DNA of 44,515 nt from Promethearchaeota archaeon (GCA_016839915.1 JAEOTH010000046.1:1-44515), one strand, 5' to 3'. Shown: positions 25,325 to 34,402, counted from the stretch's first letter. Notes: generated by a model from the letters alone, not told the origin. Program-made: numbers and translations.

Positions 25325-25618
25325 ATGCCAATATATATTTTAGCAACTAAGCTACAAAATCCTGATCTAGTGCAGAAAAGAAAAGAACAAGGAGCAAAGT
25401 GGCTAAATTTAGTTAGAGAAAAAGTCCCAAATATTAAATGGATCGCACATTATGCCATACTGGGGCCTTACGACTTTCTTGACATTTTTGAAGTTAAGAA
25501 TGAACAAGATGCTGCTAAAGTCTCGTTGCTTTCTCGCTCTGCTGGAGCTGCATTCGCCGAAAGCTGGATTGCCATTCCTTATACCGATTTTCTTAATTTG
25601 GTTGAAGATTTAAAATAA
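25325..25618 (+). CDS. GYD-domain protein
   Basis: 97 residues starting MPIYILATKLQNPDLVQKRK, followed by YAILGPYDFLDIFEVKNEQD and SRSAGAAFAESWIAIPYTDF. GYD proteins are small dimeric alpha/beta-barrel-like proteins of unknown function. The ATG at 25325 is preferred because family similarity starts there; the frame from the upstream TTG at 25280 only adds a hydrophobic leader that looks like spacer. A palindromic hairpin follows the stop. Confidence 0.78.
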   Translation: MPIYILATKLQNPDLVQKRKEQGAKWLNLVREKVPNIKWIAHYAILGPYDFLDIFEVKNEQDAAKVSLLSRSAGAAFAESWIAIPYTDFLNLVEDLK

Positions 25619-25625
25619 AATATCC

Positions 25626-25652
25626 TCTAAATGAGTTTTAAAACTCTTTAGA
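25626..25652. terminator. Hairpin after the GYD gene
   Basis: TCTAAA...TTTAGA encloses the perfect palindrome GAGTTTTAAAACTC with one bulged T. It starts 8 bases after the stop of the GYD gene, as expected for a terminator or 3' end structure. Confidence 0.5.
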
Positions 25653-25794
25653 TGATTTGGTTAGTTGTGATGATGTTTGGTAGTGATATAAATCTTTACT
25701 TAAATTATAAATTCAAAAAAGCATATTCTTTTTTTTTACAAGTTTAAAAAGTTCTTTTTTGAAATAAAGTATAGAAACCATTTATTTTTTAAAG

Positions 25795-26001
25795 ATGTTA
25801 GAAATAATGCTTAAATTAAGAAAGAGAAAATTTCTAAATTTTAGAACTTCTTTTGCTAAGAGATATCGACACTGTAATCGCTGTGAGAAACAATTGAATA
25901 TATACAATAATGAAGAAATTGTCTGTCTTTTATGTGGAGAAACATTTTGTAATTGCTGTATAAATAATCACCAGAAATATTGTTATAATGTAAATTTTTG
26001 A
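25795..26001 (+). CDS. Cys-rich small zinc-finger protein (treble-clef/AN1-like)
   Basis: 68 residues with a compact zinc-ligand set: CNRC, then 13 residues, VCLLC, FCNCC, an H and a terminal YC. The spacing C-x2-C-x13-C-x2-C-x4-C-x1-2-C-x3-H-x3-C resembles AN1 or B-box style fingers of eukaryotes but does not match either exactly. The N-terminal 22 residues are basic (KLRKRKFLNFRTSFAKRYR), suggesting RNA or membrane contact. Two zinc ions could be bound. No enzymatic domain is present; an adaptor role is inferred. Confidence 0.6.
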   Translation: MLEIMLKLRKRKFLNFRTSFAKRYRHCNRCEKQLNIYNNEEIVCLLCGETFCNCCINNHQKYCYNVNF

Positions 26002-26083
26002 ATATTTTACTATGAAATCATAATTTCAACTATTCATTGTTGCTTTTATTAAAATTTAGGTGAAGTTTGGACTTAGAGTACCA

Positions 26084-27259
26084 TCAATTCACAACTTTTA
26101 TTTTTGAAATAAAATCTTGCGAAGGTAATGATTTTGATAAGAACATATCTACAACATGGTTTTTAAACTCGGGGTCTTTCTCTGCTAAAGATAATAATTT
26201 ATTAAGGTTTTCTCCATTATTCTCATAAAAAAATCTAATCATTGAGCGCTTCATTTTAAAATTTCTACCCATTTTCTTGATTTCTGGATGGACTTTATAT
26301 CTTTTTAAATAAACTCGAGAGAAATCTTCTTCTTGTAAAGAATTTATTGCTACTTCTGCAGATACTTTACCAGAGATTATGGAAGTATGAATTCCTTCAC
26401 CACTTATTGGAGAGACAAACCCTCCAGTATCCCCTATTAGCATTAAATTATCATCATATAGACTCTTCTCTAATACTCCTTGAGCAGGAAAAGGAAAGGC
26501 TCCACTCCAAATGATTTTACAGTTCGAATCAGGAATGTATTCTTTTATTTGTGGATCATTAAGAAATTGGTTATAAATTGTGATTAAATTATAGTTAAAA
26601 TTATCTTCACCGAATGTAGTTATTCCAATATTAAATTTCTTATTCCCTAATGGAAAAATCCATCCATATCCCTTATAAGGTCTGAAGTAGGTATATATAA
26701 ATTCCTCATCCAATTGGTTATCACCCTTCATTATTGCACATTTAGCAATTCCGAGTTCCTCAGTCTTCCATTTTGATCTTAGTCCTGTCTTTAACGCTAA
26801 TTTAGAACTCATACCATCAGCAACAATAAGAAGTTTTCCATAATATTCTTTAATCCCTGAAGGTGTTTTTGTTTTTATACCAATTTTTTTTTTATTTTTT
26901 ACTATAAAATCAGTAGATAATGTTCTATTAAAAAGATCAGCTCCTTCATCAATAGCTACATTTCTCATTAGATTATCAAATTCTAATCTATCCATTACAG
27001 TGCCATATTTTTGACCTGTTAACTCGTATTCTAACTTATGATAGTCTGCTGAATGCATAACAATTCCTTTAATTTTTGGAATATTAAGTTTTCTCAGTTT
27101 TGGAACTAAGGAAAATGCTCTATGATGGATGCCACCTCCACATGGTTTTCGCCAATTTATATCTTTTTCTAATAGAGCGATTTTATACCCTGCTTTCGCT
27201 AAAACTTCTGCGCACTTTGATCCAGAGGGTCCTGCCCCCGATATTACAACATCATACAT
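26084..27259 (-). CDS. Geranylgeranyl-reductase-family flavoprotein
   Basis: 391 residues beginning with the FAD-binding motif DVVISGAGPSGSKCAEVLAK and PCGGGIHHRAF, the PxGGG-type signature. GYGWIFPLGNKKFNIGITTF and LIGDTGGFVSPISGEGIHTS mark the second FAD contact and C-terminal region. The archaeal family (digeranylgeranylglycerophospholipid reductase and kin) saturates the isoprenoid chains of membrane lipids; related members reduce other prenyl or menaquinone chains. Which applies here cannot be read from sequence. It has no partner gene nearby. Confidence 0.85.
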   Translation of the reverse strand: MYDVVISGAGPSGSKCAEVLAKAGYKIALLEKDINWRKPCGGGIHHRAFSLVPKLRKLNIPKIKGIVMHSADYHKLEYELTGQKYGTVMDRLEFDNLMRNVAIDEGADLFNRTLSTDFIVKNKKKIGIKTKTPSGIKEYYGKLLIVADGMSSKLALKTGLRSKWKTEELGIAKCAIMKGDNQLDEEFIYTYFRPYKGYGWIFPLGNKKFNIGITTFGEDNFNYNLITIYNQFLNDPQIKEYIPDSNCKIIWSGAFPFPAQGVLEKSLYDDNLMLIGDTGGFVSPISGEGIHTSIISGKVSAEVAINSLQEEDFSRVYLKRYKVHPEIKKMGRNFKMKRSMIRFFYENNGENLNKLLSLAEKDPEFKNHVVDMFLSKSLPSQDFISKIKVVN

Positions 27260-27346
27260 AATTACTTCTAAAAATACTCAAATAAGTTTAAAAAGTTTAC
27301 TTAATTGATTGCTCTAAAAATTTTATCACACAAAAAAAGTACCTAC

Positions 27347-27481
27347 TTATAATTCAGGATTTCGATATTCGCTAAGATCTTCTCTATCTTCCGTTTCATC
27401 ATTTTTTGATAATAAATGAATATGTCCGTGGTAGATTATAATTCTATGGTTATCTTTATGTGCTTTTTCTGTTTCCGGCAT
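27347..27481 (-). CDS. Small acidic protein, 44 residues, hypothetical
   Basis: ATG at 27481 to TAA at 27347. It begins MPETEKAHKDNHRIIIYHGH and ends in an acidic tail. It starts seven bases after the stop of the gene at 27489 on the same strand, as in an operon. Several His residues (YHGHIH) could bind a metal. No Shine-Dalgarno sequence or known family. Confidence 0.4.
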   Translation of the reverse strand: MPETEKAHKDNHRIIIYHGHIHLLSKNDETEDREDLSEYRNPEL

Positions 27482-27488
27482 GGTATAT

Positions 27489-28196
27489 TTAAGATACAAT
27501 TTTATTTTTTCTTAGGATCCAGTTATCAATTGCAAAGTTCTGCATTTTATCCTTAATATTGTCAAAACCAGAATGTATCGTGGATTTAGGAATCCAAACT
27601 TCTAATCCATTGTTAAATTGAATAAGTAAAGCTTTATCAGTTTCTCCTTTTATTGACCCATCTACATTTTTTATCTTACTAGGTTTATCATCATTATCTT
27701 CATCACTGGGAGAAGTTACATCAGTTGTAATAACTTCTTCTTGGACAATAAGGCTATTTGATTGATTAGGATTGCTTTTTTTGTAACTAGTAGGAGTAGT
27801 AGCAAATTCTATTTTTTCCTTTAGGATGTGCTTCAGAAGCATATTTAGTATTGTAAATTGAGCATATTCAAGTACTTTTGAATAAGAACCGATATGAACC
27901 CATAGTTTATCGTGTTTTCCATCTTCCCATTTAAATGAAATCTGAGTTTTACTATCCTTAAAAGTGTGATAACTGGACCAAGAGTTTACTTCATTTTCTA
28001 ACACTCGAATGATCCAAACCATTTCTTCTATCGAGAATTTAATTACTTTACCTTCTCCACTGCTTGGTTTTTCCCAAGACCCATTATTTTTGGATTTAAT
28101 TAGCCTAAAGAACATAAAAGGTTCTTCTTTTGAAGCACTTTGAATTATTAATCCTACTTTTTGACCAAAAAAACTATAACTATGATTATCAACCAT
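27489..28196 (-). CDS. Unrecognised two-domain protein with linker
   Basis: About 235 residues from the ATG at 28196 (MVDNHSYSFFGQKVGLI). The N-terminal domain contains KPSSGEGKVIKFSIEEMVWI and SFKWEDGKHDKLWVHIGSYS, a beta-rich pattern like small single-stranded nucleic-acid-binding folds (Whirly/PC4-like), though this is only a resemblance. An acidic linker (SPSDEDNDDKPSK) leads to a C-terminal module GETDKALLIQFNNGLEVWIP, ending KSTIHS, that looks like a small beta-barrel seen in other prokaryotic proteins. The longer start at 28274 would overlap spacer. Function unknown. Confidence 0.55.
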   Translation of the reverse strand: MVDNHSYSFFGQKVGLIIQSASKEEPFMFFRLIKSKNNGSWEKPSSGEGKVIKFSIEEMVWIIRVLENEVNSWSSYHTFKDSKTQISFKWEDGKHDKLWVHIGSYSKVLEYAQFTILNMLLKHILKEKIEFATTPTSYKKSNPNQSNSLIVQEEVITTDVTSPSDEDNDDKPSKIKNVDGSIKGETDKALLIQFNNGLEVWIPKSTIHSGFDNIKDKMQNFAIDNWILRKNKIVS

Positions 28197-28307
28197 ATAA
28201 CTATTAATTATTGGATATTTAAAAAGAAAAACAGAGTCTAAATTTAGTATTTTTGTCGTAAATACAAATAACAAAAATTTTTTTAGTTTTTAATATTCCT
28301 TACCACT

Positions 28308-29147
28308 ATGGGAGCGGAGAATAATAAAAAATCTGAGAGGGAAGTAGTAAAATCTACTCAATATCCCAACACTATAAATTCATTAAAACAAGATTTTGAA
28401 GCACTTGGTATTAAATCCGGATTAGTACTGATAATGCATAGTGCATTAAGCAAGATTGGATGGACTGTAGGAGGTCCCGTTGCTGTTATAAAAGCGTTAA
28501 TGCAAATTCTCACTTCAGAAGGAACCCTAATCATGCCTACATTTTCGGGAGATAATACGGAACCCTCTCACTGGGAAAATCCTCCTGTACCCGAAAATTG
28601 GTGGAGTAAAATTCGTAATGAAATGCCAGCTTATCATCCCGACATAACACCTACCAGAGGAATGGGTGCAATTGTAGACACATTTAGAAAATGGCCTAAT
28701 GTTCTTCGTAGTAACCATCCTATATCATCATTTGCTGCGTGGGGTAAACATGCTCAATATATTACAAAAAATCATGAATTATTAACAGATCTAGGTGAGA
28801 ACTCTCCATTAGCCCGAATTTATGAACTTGATGGGAAAATCTTATTAATTGGGGTGTCCCATGAAAATAATAGTTCTCTTCATCTTGCTGAATACCGAAG
28901 TGAATATCCTGGGAAACAATATAGACTAACGGGATCAGCAATGCTAATGAATAATGAAAGAAAATGGGTAGAATGGGAAGAACTAATTCTTAATAGTGAC
29001 GATTTTGAACAATTAGGTACAGATTTCGAATCAAAAATCAAATACATTCAAGGTAAAGTGGGATTGGCAGAAGCTAAACTATTTTCACAGCGTAAATTAA
29101 TAAATTTTGCTTTAAAGTGGTTTAAGAAAAATCGAAAAGCTATGTAA
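28308..29147 (+). CDS. AAC(3)/YokD-type N-acetyltransferase family protein
   Basis: 279 residues matching the aminoglycoside N(3)-acetyltransferase superfamily: LVLIMHSALSKIGWTVGGPV, SEGTLIMPTFSGDNTEPSHW, RSNHPISSFAAWGKHAQYIT and LLIGVSHENNSSLHLAEYR. These correspond to the acetyl-CoA and catalytic segments including the conserved HP-S and H-E residues. In archaea such genes are chromosomal housekeeping-like members and need not confer resistance; the natural acceptor is unknown. The ATG follows the divergent gene's promoter; it converges on the HAD gene with a 7-base gap. Confidence 0.85.
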   Translation: MGAENNKKSEREVVKSTQYPNTINSLKQDFEALGIKSGLVLIMHSALSKIGWTVGGPVAVIKALMQILTSEGTLIMPTFSGDNTEPSHWENPPVPENWWSKIRNEMPAYHPDITPTRGMGAIVDTFRKWPNVLRSNHPISSFAAWGKHAQYITKNHELLTDLGENSPLARIYELDGKILLIGVSHENNSSLHLAEYRSEYPGKQYRLTGSAMLMNNERKWVEWEELILNSDDFEQLGTDFESKIKYIQGKVGLAEAKLFSQRKLINFALKWFKKNRKAM

Positions 29148-29154
29148 TAATCAC

Positions 29155-29760
29155 TCAAATATTTACATTAAAATTTCTTAATTCTGTGCGTAAGTCTGTA
29201 TTTCGAGCAAATAAAATGGTTTTTATATTCAGAATTTTCGCTTGAGATAAAAATTCATGCACGTCATCAATAAAAATACACTCTTCTGGTACGAGGTTAT
29301 ATTTATTAATTAATTTCTGATAAATTTCAAGCTCAGGTTTGATAACTTTTTCTTTTCCTGAAATGATTTTTCCATCAAAAAGAGAAAGAAAATCATGTTG
29401 ATTTTTTACAAAATCAAATGCTTCGACAATAAAATTAGATAAGATGTATATTCTATAACCATTAGATTTTAAGTCATGTAGGATTTTTACATTTTCTGGG
29501 ATCGGAGTAAGCATTTCCATCCAATGCCTAAAAAACATTCCTATAAATTCACGATCTTCAGGATATTCCTTAATGAATTCTTCTTCAGCCTTTCTAATTG
29601 AAATGGTTCCACGATCTAATTTTAACCATATACTGCTTCTAATGACTTTTAAAATATACTCCTTTATATAATTTTCATCCTTAGTGAATTTGCGTAAGAA
29701 TTTCTCTGGTTTGAAATTGAATATTACGTTACCTAAATCAAAAATTATATTCCTTATCAC
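29155..29760 (-). CDS. HAD-superfamily hydrolase (YihX-like)
   Basis: 201 residues with HAD motif I IIFDLGNVIFNF (nucleophile D8; second position Gly instead of Asp, a known HAD-IA variant), motif II YILSNF, motif III Lys in KVIKPELEIYQKLI and motif IV CIFIDDVHEF. The DLGNV form and size resemble YihX-type sugar phosphatases. The Gly at the usual general-acid Asp may lower the phosphatase rate. Its substrate is not predictable. It converges on the acetyltransferase gene. Confidence 0.85.
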   Translation of the reverse strand: MIRNIIFDLGNVIFNFKPEKFLRKFTKDENYIKEYILKVIRSSIWLKLDRGTISIRKAEEEFIKEYPEDREFIGMFFRHWMEMLTPIPENVKILHDLKSNGYRIYILSNFIVEAFDFVKNQHDFLSLFDGKIISGKEKVIKPELEIYQKLINKYNLVPEECIFIDDVHEFLSQAKILNIKTILFARNTDLRTELRNFNVNI

Positions 29761-29883
29761 AATCTAATATCAACAGACTACTGGACTGAATTAAAATACA
29801 AAATAAGTAAATATAAATAAATTTTTTTTAATAAGTAAGATAATATCAACAAAAGTGGATTAGAATTAGAGAAAATTGATTAG

Positions 29884-29903
29884 CTGGAACTCTGTTCCAG
29901 AGT
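29884..29903. promoter_or_regulatory. Overlapping inverted repeats in a divergent promoter region
   Basis: CTGGAAC-TCT-GTTCCAG (29884-29900) and ACTCTG-TTC-CAGAGT (29889-29903) share bases, so only one stem can form. The site lies between the divergent HAD and GNAT genes and may be an operator for either. Confidence 0.45.
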
Positions 29904-30000
29904 GTGGAAAGAAATTAGAATTATGTATTACTATTTGTTAAAAATAAGAAAAGGAAAGAAAAGGAATTTTAATTCGAAAAAAACAAAGAGTTAGCTATAT

Positions 30001-30795
30001 ATGTTTAAAAAACCAGATATCAAACTTCTACAGGAAATTTTGATGAATTCATGGCCAGCACATCATTATTACTTTTTACATGGGTGGATCTTGCGCTTTA
30101 CTCGGGGAGTGACATCGCGCGCTAATTCAGTTTTCCCTCTACATTATATTGGAAATATGAACGTAGTTGATGGAGATATTAAATTTGTTGAAAAAGCGTA
30201 TACTGCTTATAAATTACCTGCAATCTTTACTCTTCCCGAGTATTTTGAACCAGTTAATTTGGATATAAAATTATTGGAGCATGGATATCAGAAATTAGGT
30301 TGTACCACATATACAATGACAGCATCTGTTCGAGAATTAATAAATAAAACTATTAATGAGGAATTCAAATATAATCTTTACACAGATCGAGTAAATAAAG
30401 TTTCAAATTTTTTAGCACACTATTCTCAAAGAGATCAGAACGCACAGAATGTATTAGATGCACTCTCTAATAGAATCATTATTCCACAAAAACGTTTTAT
30501 TGTAGTGGAGTATGATAATATTATCGTAGGAACTCTTATGGGAATTTTAGAACCGCGTGGATTTTTATATATCGTTGATGTGTTCGTACATCCAGATTTT
30601 CGACGCCAAAAAATTGCCACTTCAATGCTTTTTAAAATTATTAAAGAAGGGGAGCTCCTAAATGAAGTTAAAACAATTTGGTTACAAGTGGAAATAGAAA
30701 ATAATGAAGCTATGAATTTATATACTAAAATTGGGTTCAAAAAAGCCTACAGTTATTATTACCTTGAGAAGAGTTTGGAACAAATTAATAAATAG
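30001..30795 (+). CDS. GNAT N-acetyltransferase with N-terminal extension
   Basis: 264 residues. The N-terminal half carries HGWILRFTRGVTSRANSVFP, a signature found in two-domain GNAT proteins. The C-terminal GNAT domain has FIVVEYDNIIVGTLMG, then VDVFVHPDFRRQKIATSML, with the RRQKIA acetyl-CoA loop, and IWLQVEIENNEAMNLYTKIG followed by FKKAYSYYYLEK. It would transfer an acetyl group from acetyl-CoA to an amine; the acceptor is unknown. The gene ends in TAG. It stands alone on the plus strand downstream of the overlapping inverted repeats. Confidence 0.85.
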   Translation: MFKKPDIKLLQEILMNSWPAHHYYFLHGWILRFTRGVTSRANSVFPLHYIGNMNVVDGDIKFVEKAYTAYKLPAIFTLPEYFEPVNLDIKLLEHGYQKLGCTTYTMTASVRELINKTINEEFKYNLYTDRVNKVSNFLAHYSQRDQNAQNVLDALSNRIIIPQKRFIVVEYDNIIVGTLMGILEPRGFLYIVDVFVHPDFRRQKIATSMLFKIIKEGELLNEVKTIWLQVEIENNEAMNLYTKIGFKKAYSYYYLEKSLEQINK

Positions 30796-30990
30796 CTCTA
30801 TGATAAGACTCAGAGCCATTATGAACAATTTATTATTTACATAAATGTGAGTTTTTCGATCTTCAAATCTAAGGTCGAGGACTTTATTAATGGTATACTT
30901 TAGCATCAAATAAATAATGGTAAATCTTCTGATTTATTTTTTTGTCTATAAGATATTATTGTAAAAGGAAAAATTAAATTTTAAATCAGA

Positions 30991-31395
30991 ATGATAAGTA
31001 TTATGACTGATTTAATAAAACTCCTTTATGAGAGAATTCCATATTATTCAACATTAGGCTTTGAATTACAGGAAATTTCAAACGGAGAAGCTATATTCGA
31101 AATTCAGATAAGAAAGGAGCTAACACAGAATGGAATGATTCATGGTGGTGTTTTGGCTTCACTTGTTGATTCCACCTGTGCATGTGCGGCTTTTTCTCTT
31201 ATTCTTCCAAATGGTTATGCCACTACAATTGATTTACAAGTTGAATTTTTAAAAAATGTCTCTAACGGACGTTTAAAAGCAAAAGCGAAATGTGTAAAGA
31301 GTGGTAAAAACATCTTTTTTTGTAAAGCAGAAATATGGAATGAAAATGGAGATCTTATTTGTACAGGTTCTTCCCAACTTCTTAGAATAAAGTGA
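30991..31395 (+). CDS. PaaI-type hotdog thioesterase
   Basis: 134 residues of the hotdog fold with the catalytic signature NGMIHGGVLASLVDSTCACA, where HGG and the Asp in LVD are conserved, followed by TTIDLQVEFLKN. PaaI-type enzymes hydrolyse acyl- or aryl-CoA thioesters. A second ATG at 31003 is an alternative start. No adjacent acyl-CoA pathway genes indicate the substrate. Confidence 0.85.
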   Translation: MISIMTDLIKLLYERIPYYSTLGFELQEISNGEAIFEIQIRKELTQNGMIHGGVLASLVDSTCACAAFSLILPNGYATTIDLQVEFLKNVSNGRLKAKAKCVKSGKNIFFCKAEIWNENGDLICTGSSQLLRIK

Positions 31396-31545
31396 AAAAA
31401 AACACAGTAATCTTATCCATTACTCAATTTTACATTTAAGTAAATACTTAATGAACAAATAGCAAAATTTTTTTATATCCTACCATTACGGAAATCATAT
31501 TTTTTCGTACTTTTTTAAATTAAATATAAATTAGAAATTACTAAA

Positions 31546-32055
31546 ATGAAAAAAACAATAAAACTCATTGTCTCTGGAGATGGTGGTGTTGGGAAAACTT
31601 CATTTCTCAATCGGTTAATTCATGGTAATTTTGAAGATAAAAGTGAATTAACTAAAGGAATTGATTTTTTTTCAAAAACTCTTTCAATTAATGGACACGA
31701 ATATAACTTTGTTATTTGGGATTTTGCTGGTCAAAATCAATTTAAACAATTATTAACTAATTTTGTTGACGGGTCTATTGCAGCCTTTGTTTTATTTGAT
31801 CTATCTCGTCTTACTACTCTTGAAGGTGTAGAAGAGTGGATACGTAAGATTGATAAATATGGAAATATTGCGGCTTTTATTTTAGGAACAAAATGTGATC
31901 TTATTGATGTTAATGATTGTAAAGTTTTTGATGAGTTTATTTTACAAATGGTAAGAAAATATACTAATATAATAGGATATTTAAAAATATCCTCAAAAAC
32001 AGGATATAATGTTAAAAAAGCCTTCAATTCTTTATTAGAAAAATTGTCTAATTAA
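31546..32055 (+). CDS. Ras-superfamily small GTPase with TKxD motif
   Basis: 169 residues with G11DGGVGKTS (G1), T36 in LTKGIDF (G2), D59FAGQ (G3; followed by Asn rather than Glu) and T115KCD (G4). The G4 motif is TKCD instead of NKxD, as in Rho-family proteins; G5 is the divergent ISSK. It is shorter than typical Rab and has no C-terminal prenylation Cys. It is probably a switch protein with its own effector set. It is a separate subgroup from the GTPases at 24388 and 34403. Confidence 0.88.
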   Translation: MKKTIKLIVSGDGGVGKTSFLNRLIHGNFEDKSELTKGIDFFSKTLSINGHEYNFVIWDFAGQNQFKQLLTNFVDGSIAAFVLFDLSRLTTLEGVEEWIRKIDKYGNIAAFILGTKCDLIDVNDCKVFDEFILQMVRKYTNIIGYLKISSKTGYNVKKAFNSLLEKLSN

Positions 32056-32068
32056 AAAAATCAGGAAT

Positions 32069-32078
32069 AAAAAAAAAA
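32069..32078 (-). terminator. Oligo-T terminator of ilvE (10-base run)
   Basis: Ten A on the plus strand, directly after the ilvE stop as read on the minus strand; a further A7 lies at 32054-32060. Confidence 0.4.
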
Positions 32079-33107
32079 TCAGACTTTAGTCATCCATCCA
32101 AACTCATCTTCTATCTCTAATCGCTGAATTCCGGTTAATAATTTATATATTTTATTAGTTATTTCCCCTGGGTCTCTATTATTAAATATTCGCTCATTAC
32201 CTTCAAAATTAACTGAGGCAATTGGTGTAATTACAGCTGCAGTACCACTACAGAATGCTTCTGTACATGAATCTTCAAATAATTCTTTGTAGGATATTTC
32301 TCTTTCTTCAACTTCAATTCCCAATTTTTTAGAAGCGAGTTCTAGGATTGATTCTCTAGTAATTCCTTCTAAAATGGTTCCAGTCTTTCTTGGAGTCGCT
32401 AATTTTCCATTAATCATAGCAAAAAAATTCGCAGCACCAACTTCTTCTATATATTCCATGTGAACAGCATCCAAATATATAATTTGGGCAAATCCTCTTT
32501 TTTTAGCATCTTTTGCTGGTAACATGGTTCCTGCATAATTACATATTGTTTTTGCTGAACCAGTCCCACCTGGAGCCGCTCTCGTATAAGTTTTTGATAT
32601 TTCTAAATTTATTCCTTTAAAACCCTCTGGAAAGTAAGGTCCAACAGGAACTGTAAAAATAATCAATTTAAATTCTTCTGCTGAGTGTACTCCGAGAATA
32701 GGACCATACCCAAATAAAATAGGCCGAATATATAAAGCTCCTTCACTATCATAGGGGGGAATATACTCTTCATTTGCCTTTATTACTCTTTTCACAGCAT
32801 CAATAAATTTATCTATATCATAATCTGGTAGTAACATTCTTCGGGCACTGAAAACGAATCTCTTCGCATTTTCTTTAGGTCGAAACACCGTAATTTCTCC
32901 ATTTTTTGCTCTTAAGGCTTTCATTCCTTCAAAAATGCCCTGCCCGTAATTCAATACGCAAGATGCTGGAGAAATTTCAAAATTTCCGAATGGTATTAAC
33001 TTTCCCTCTTCCCATTTGCCATTCCTATGATTATTCATAAACATAGTTTTGGTAGCAATAAAGTTAAAACCTAACGAATAGAAATCAATATCTTTAGGAT
33101 CTACCAT
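32079..33107 (-). CDS. ilvE: Branched-chain amino acid aminotransferase
   Basis: About 342 residues, class IV PLP aminotransferase of the long (type II) BCAT kind. NYGQGIFEGMKALRAKNG, RPILFGYGPILGVHSAEEF and the PLP-lysine region GGTGSAKTICNYAGTM are typical, with the Lys in SAK as Schiff-base residue; EEVGAANFFAMINGKLATPR and CSGTAAVITPI follow. It interconverts Val, Leu and Ile with their 2-oxo acids. The ATG at 33107 is preferred to 33116 because GAGG then stands nine bases upstream. It is divergent from panB, which consumes the 2-oxoisovalerate this enzyme forms. Confidence 0.92.
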   Translation of the reverse strand: MVDPKDIDFYSLGFNFIATKTMFMNNHRNGKWEEGKLIPFGNFEISPASCVLNYGQGIFEGMKALRAKNGEITVFRPKENAKRFVFSARRMLLPDYDIDKFIDAVKRVIKANEEYIPPYDSEGALYIRPILFGYGPILGVHSAEEFKLIIFTVPVGPYFPEGFKGINLEISKTYTRAAPGGTGSAKTICNYAGTMLPAKDAKKRGFAQIIYLDAVHMEYIEEVGAANFFAMINGKLATPRKTGTILEGITRESILELASKKLGIEVEEREISYKELFEDSCTEAFCSGTAAVITPIASVNFEGNERIFNNRDPGEITNKIYKLLTGIQRLEIEDEFGWMTKV

Positions 33108-33342
33108 ATTTCTCATCCTCTTTTAATAAATTAGTAGGATTAATATATGAAGCTTTTGTTAAAAAATCTTATTAAAAAAATTTGAATTAAAGCAAATTCA
33201 TATTTCAAATGTATTTTTTGAGAGTTTTAGTTTATCAAATTCAAAAAAAATCATATTAGAGAAGAAATAATATGAAAGTTTTTCATGAAATTATAATCAA
33301 AATACCATAAAATTTTTGAAAACTACTGAGTTATTTGAACAT

Positions 33343-34227
33343 ATGTCCTTACAAAAAGTCACTGCAAGAGATATTATAGAGAAGAAGAAAAAAGGTGAAA
33401 AAATAGTTACTATTACATCCTATGACTATTCATTTGCAAAAATTGTTGACGAGAGTGAAATTGATCTAATTCTTGTAGGAGATTCATTATCAATGGTTAT
33501 GCTTGGTTATTCAAACACTTTATCAGTTACGATGGATGAGATGATACATCATACTAAAGCAGTTAGCCGAGGTGTGTCAAATGCATTAATTGTTGGAGAT
33601 ATGCCGTTTCTCTCGTATAAAATAGATAATCTAGAAGCCGTTAAAAATGCAGGAAGGTTTATTCAAGAAGGTGGTGCTGAAGCTGTTAAGGTTGAAGGAG
33701 GAACAGAAATTATTCCAACAATTAAAGCAATGATTGATGCAGATATTCAAGTTATGGGTCATATCGGGTTAACACCACAAGCAATTTATCAATTTGGGGG
33801 CTTTTTAGTCCAAGGGAAAACAATCGAAGCAGCAAAAAAATTGATTTTAGATGCTAAAAATTTAGAAGAAGCAGGAGTGTTTTCAATAGTTTTAGAAAGC
33901 ATTCCTTGGCAAATAGCTAAATTAATTACTAATAGTGTTAACGTCCCTACTATTGGTATTGGTGCTGGACCTTATTGCGATGGGCAAATATTGGTAATTC
34001 ATGATATGTTAGGCATCTTTACAGACATTAAACCCAAATTTCTTAAATACTTTGGCAATATCGGTGAAGCCATTCGGAGTGCCTTGAATGATTATAAGGA
34101 TGAGGTTATAAATGGAATATATCCTGATCGTGAACATTCATATGAATTTCAACAACAAGAATTAAATAAACTCAACAAATGGGTTGAAAATGTTGATATA
34201 TGTGAAGAAGCTCATAAACTACTTTAG
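33343..34227 (+). CDS. panB: 3-methyl-2-oxobutanoate hydroxymethyltransferase
   Basis: About 294 residues with PanB features: [75 protein letters not shown] and [20 protein letters not shown]. It transfers a hydroxymethyl group from methylene-THF or methylene-tetrahydropterin to 2-oxoisovalerate, the first step to pantoate and coenzyme A. The ATG at 33343 is taken as start; the frame could begin at TTG 33316, and neither has a Shine-Dalgarno sequence. It is divergent from ilvE, its supplier of 2-oxoisovalerate. The gene ends in TAG. Confidence 0.92.
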   Translation: MSLQKVTARDIIEKKKKGEKIVTITSYDYSFAKIVDESEIDLILVGDSLSMVMLGYSNTLSVTMDEMIHHTKAVSRGVSNALIVGDMPFLSYKIDNLEAVKNAGRFIQEGGAEAVKVEGGTEIIPTIKAMIDADIQVMGHIGLTPQAIYQFGGFLVQGKTIEAAKKLILDAKNLEEAGVFSIVLESIPWQIAKLITNSVNVPTIGIGAGPYCDGQILVIHDMLGIFTDIKPKFLKYFGNIGEAIRSALNDYKDEVINGIYPDREHSYEFQQQELNKLNKWVENVDICEEAHKLL

Positions 34228-34402
34228 AATATATTTTTATTTAATTAGTTTATATCTTGCTTAGTTATTAGTAAGATAACGGAATTTCATATATACAAAT
34301 AAAATTATAAATTTGTATTTATAGTAATATTATATAATATCGTGTACATTTTAGAAAATAACGCGATATATATTTATTTGAAACGTTAAGTGGGAACATG
34401 TA

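Noticed and set aside
25660-25720. C/D-box sRNA starting with GTGATGA
   Set aside because: A C-box-like GTGATGA occurs (also near 15672), but no CTGA D box follows at a suitable distance.
28308-29147. Antibiotic resistance by acquired AAC(3)
   Set aside because: The gene matches its neighbours in base composition and has no mobile context; the family has many non-resistance members.
30793-30903. Open frame of 35 codons after the TAG of the GNAT gene
   Set aside because: The GNAT domain ends normally before the TAG, and the continuation is low-complexity spacer-like sequence, unlike the case at 9088.
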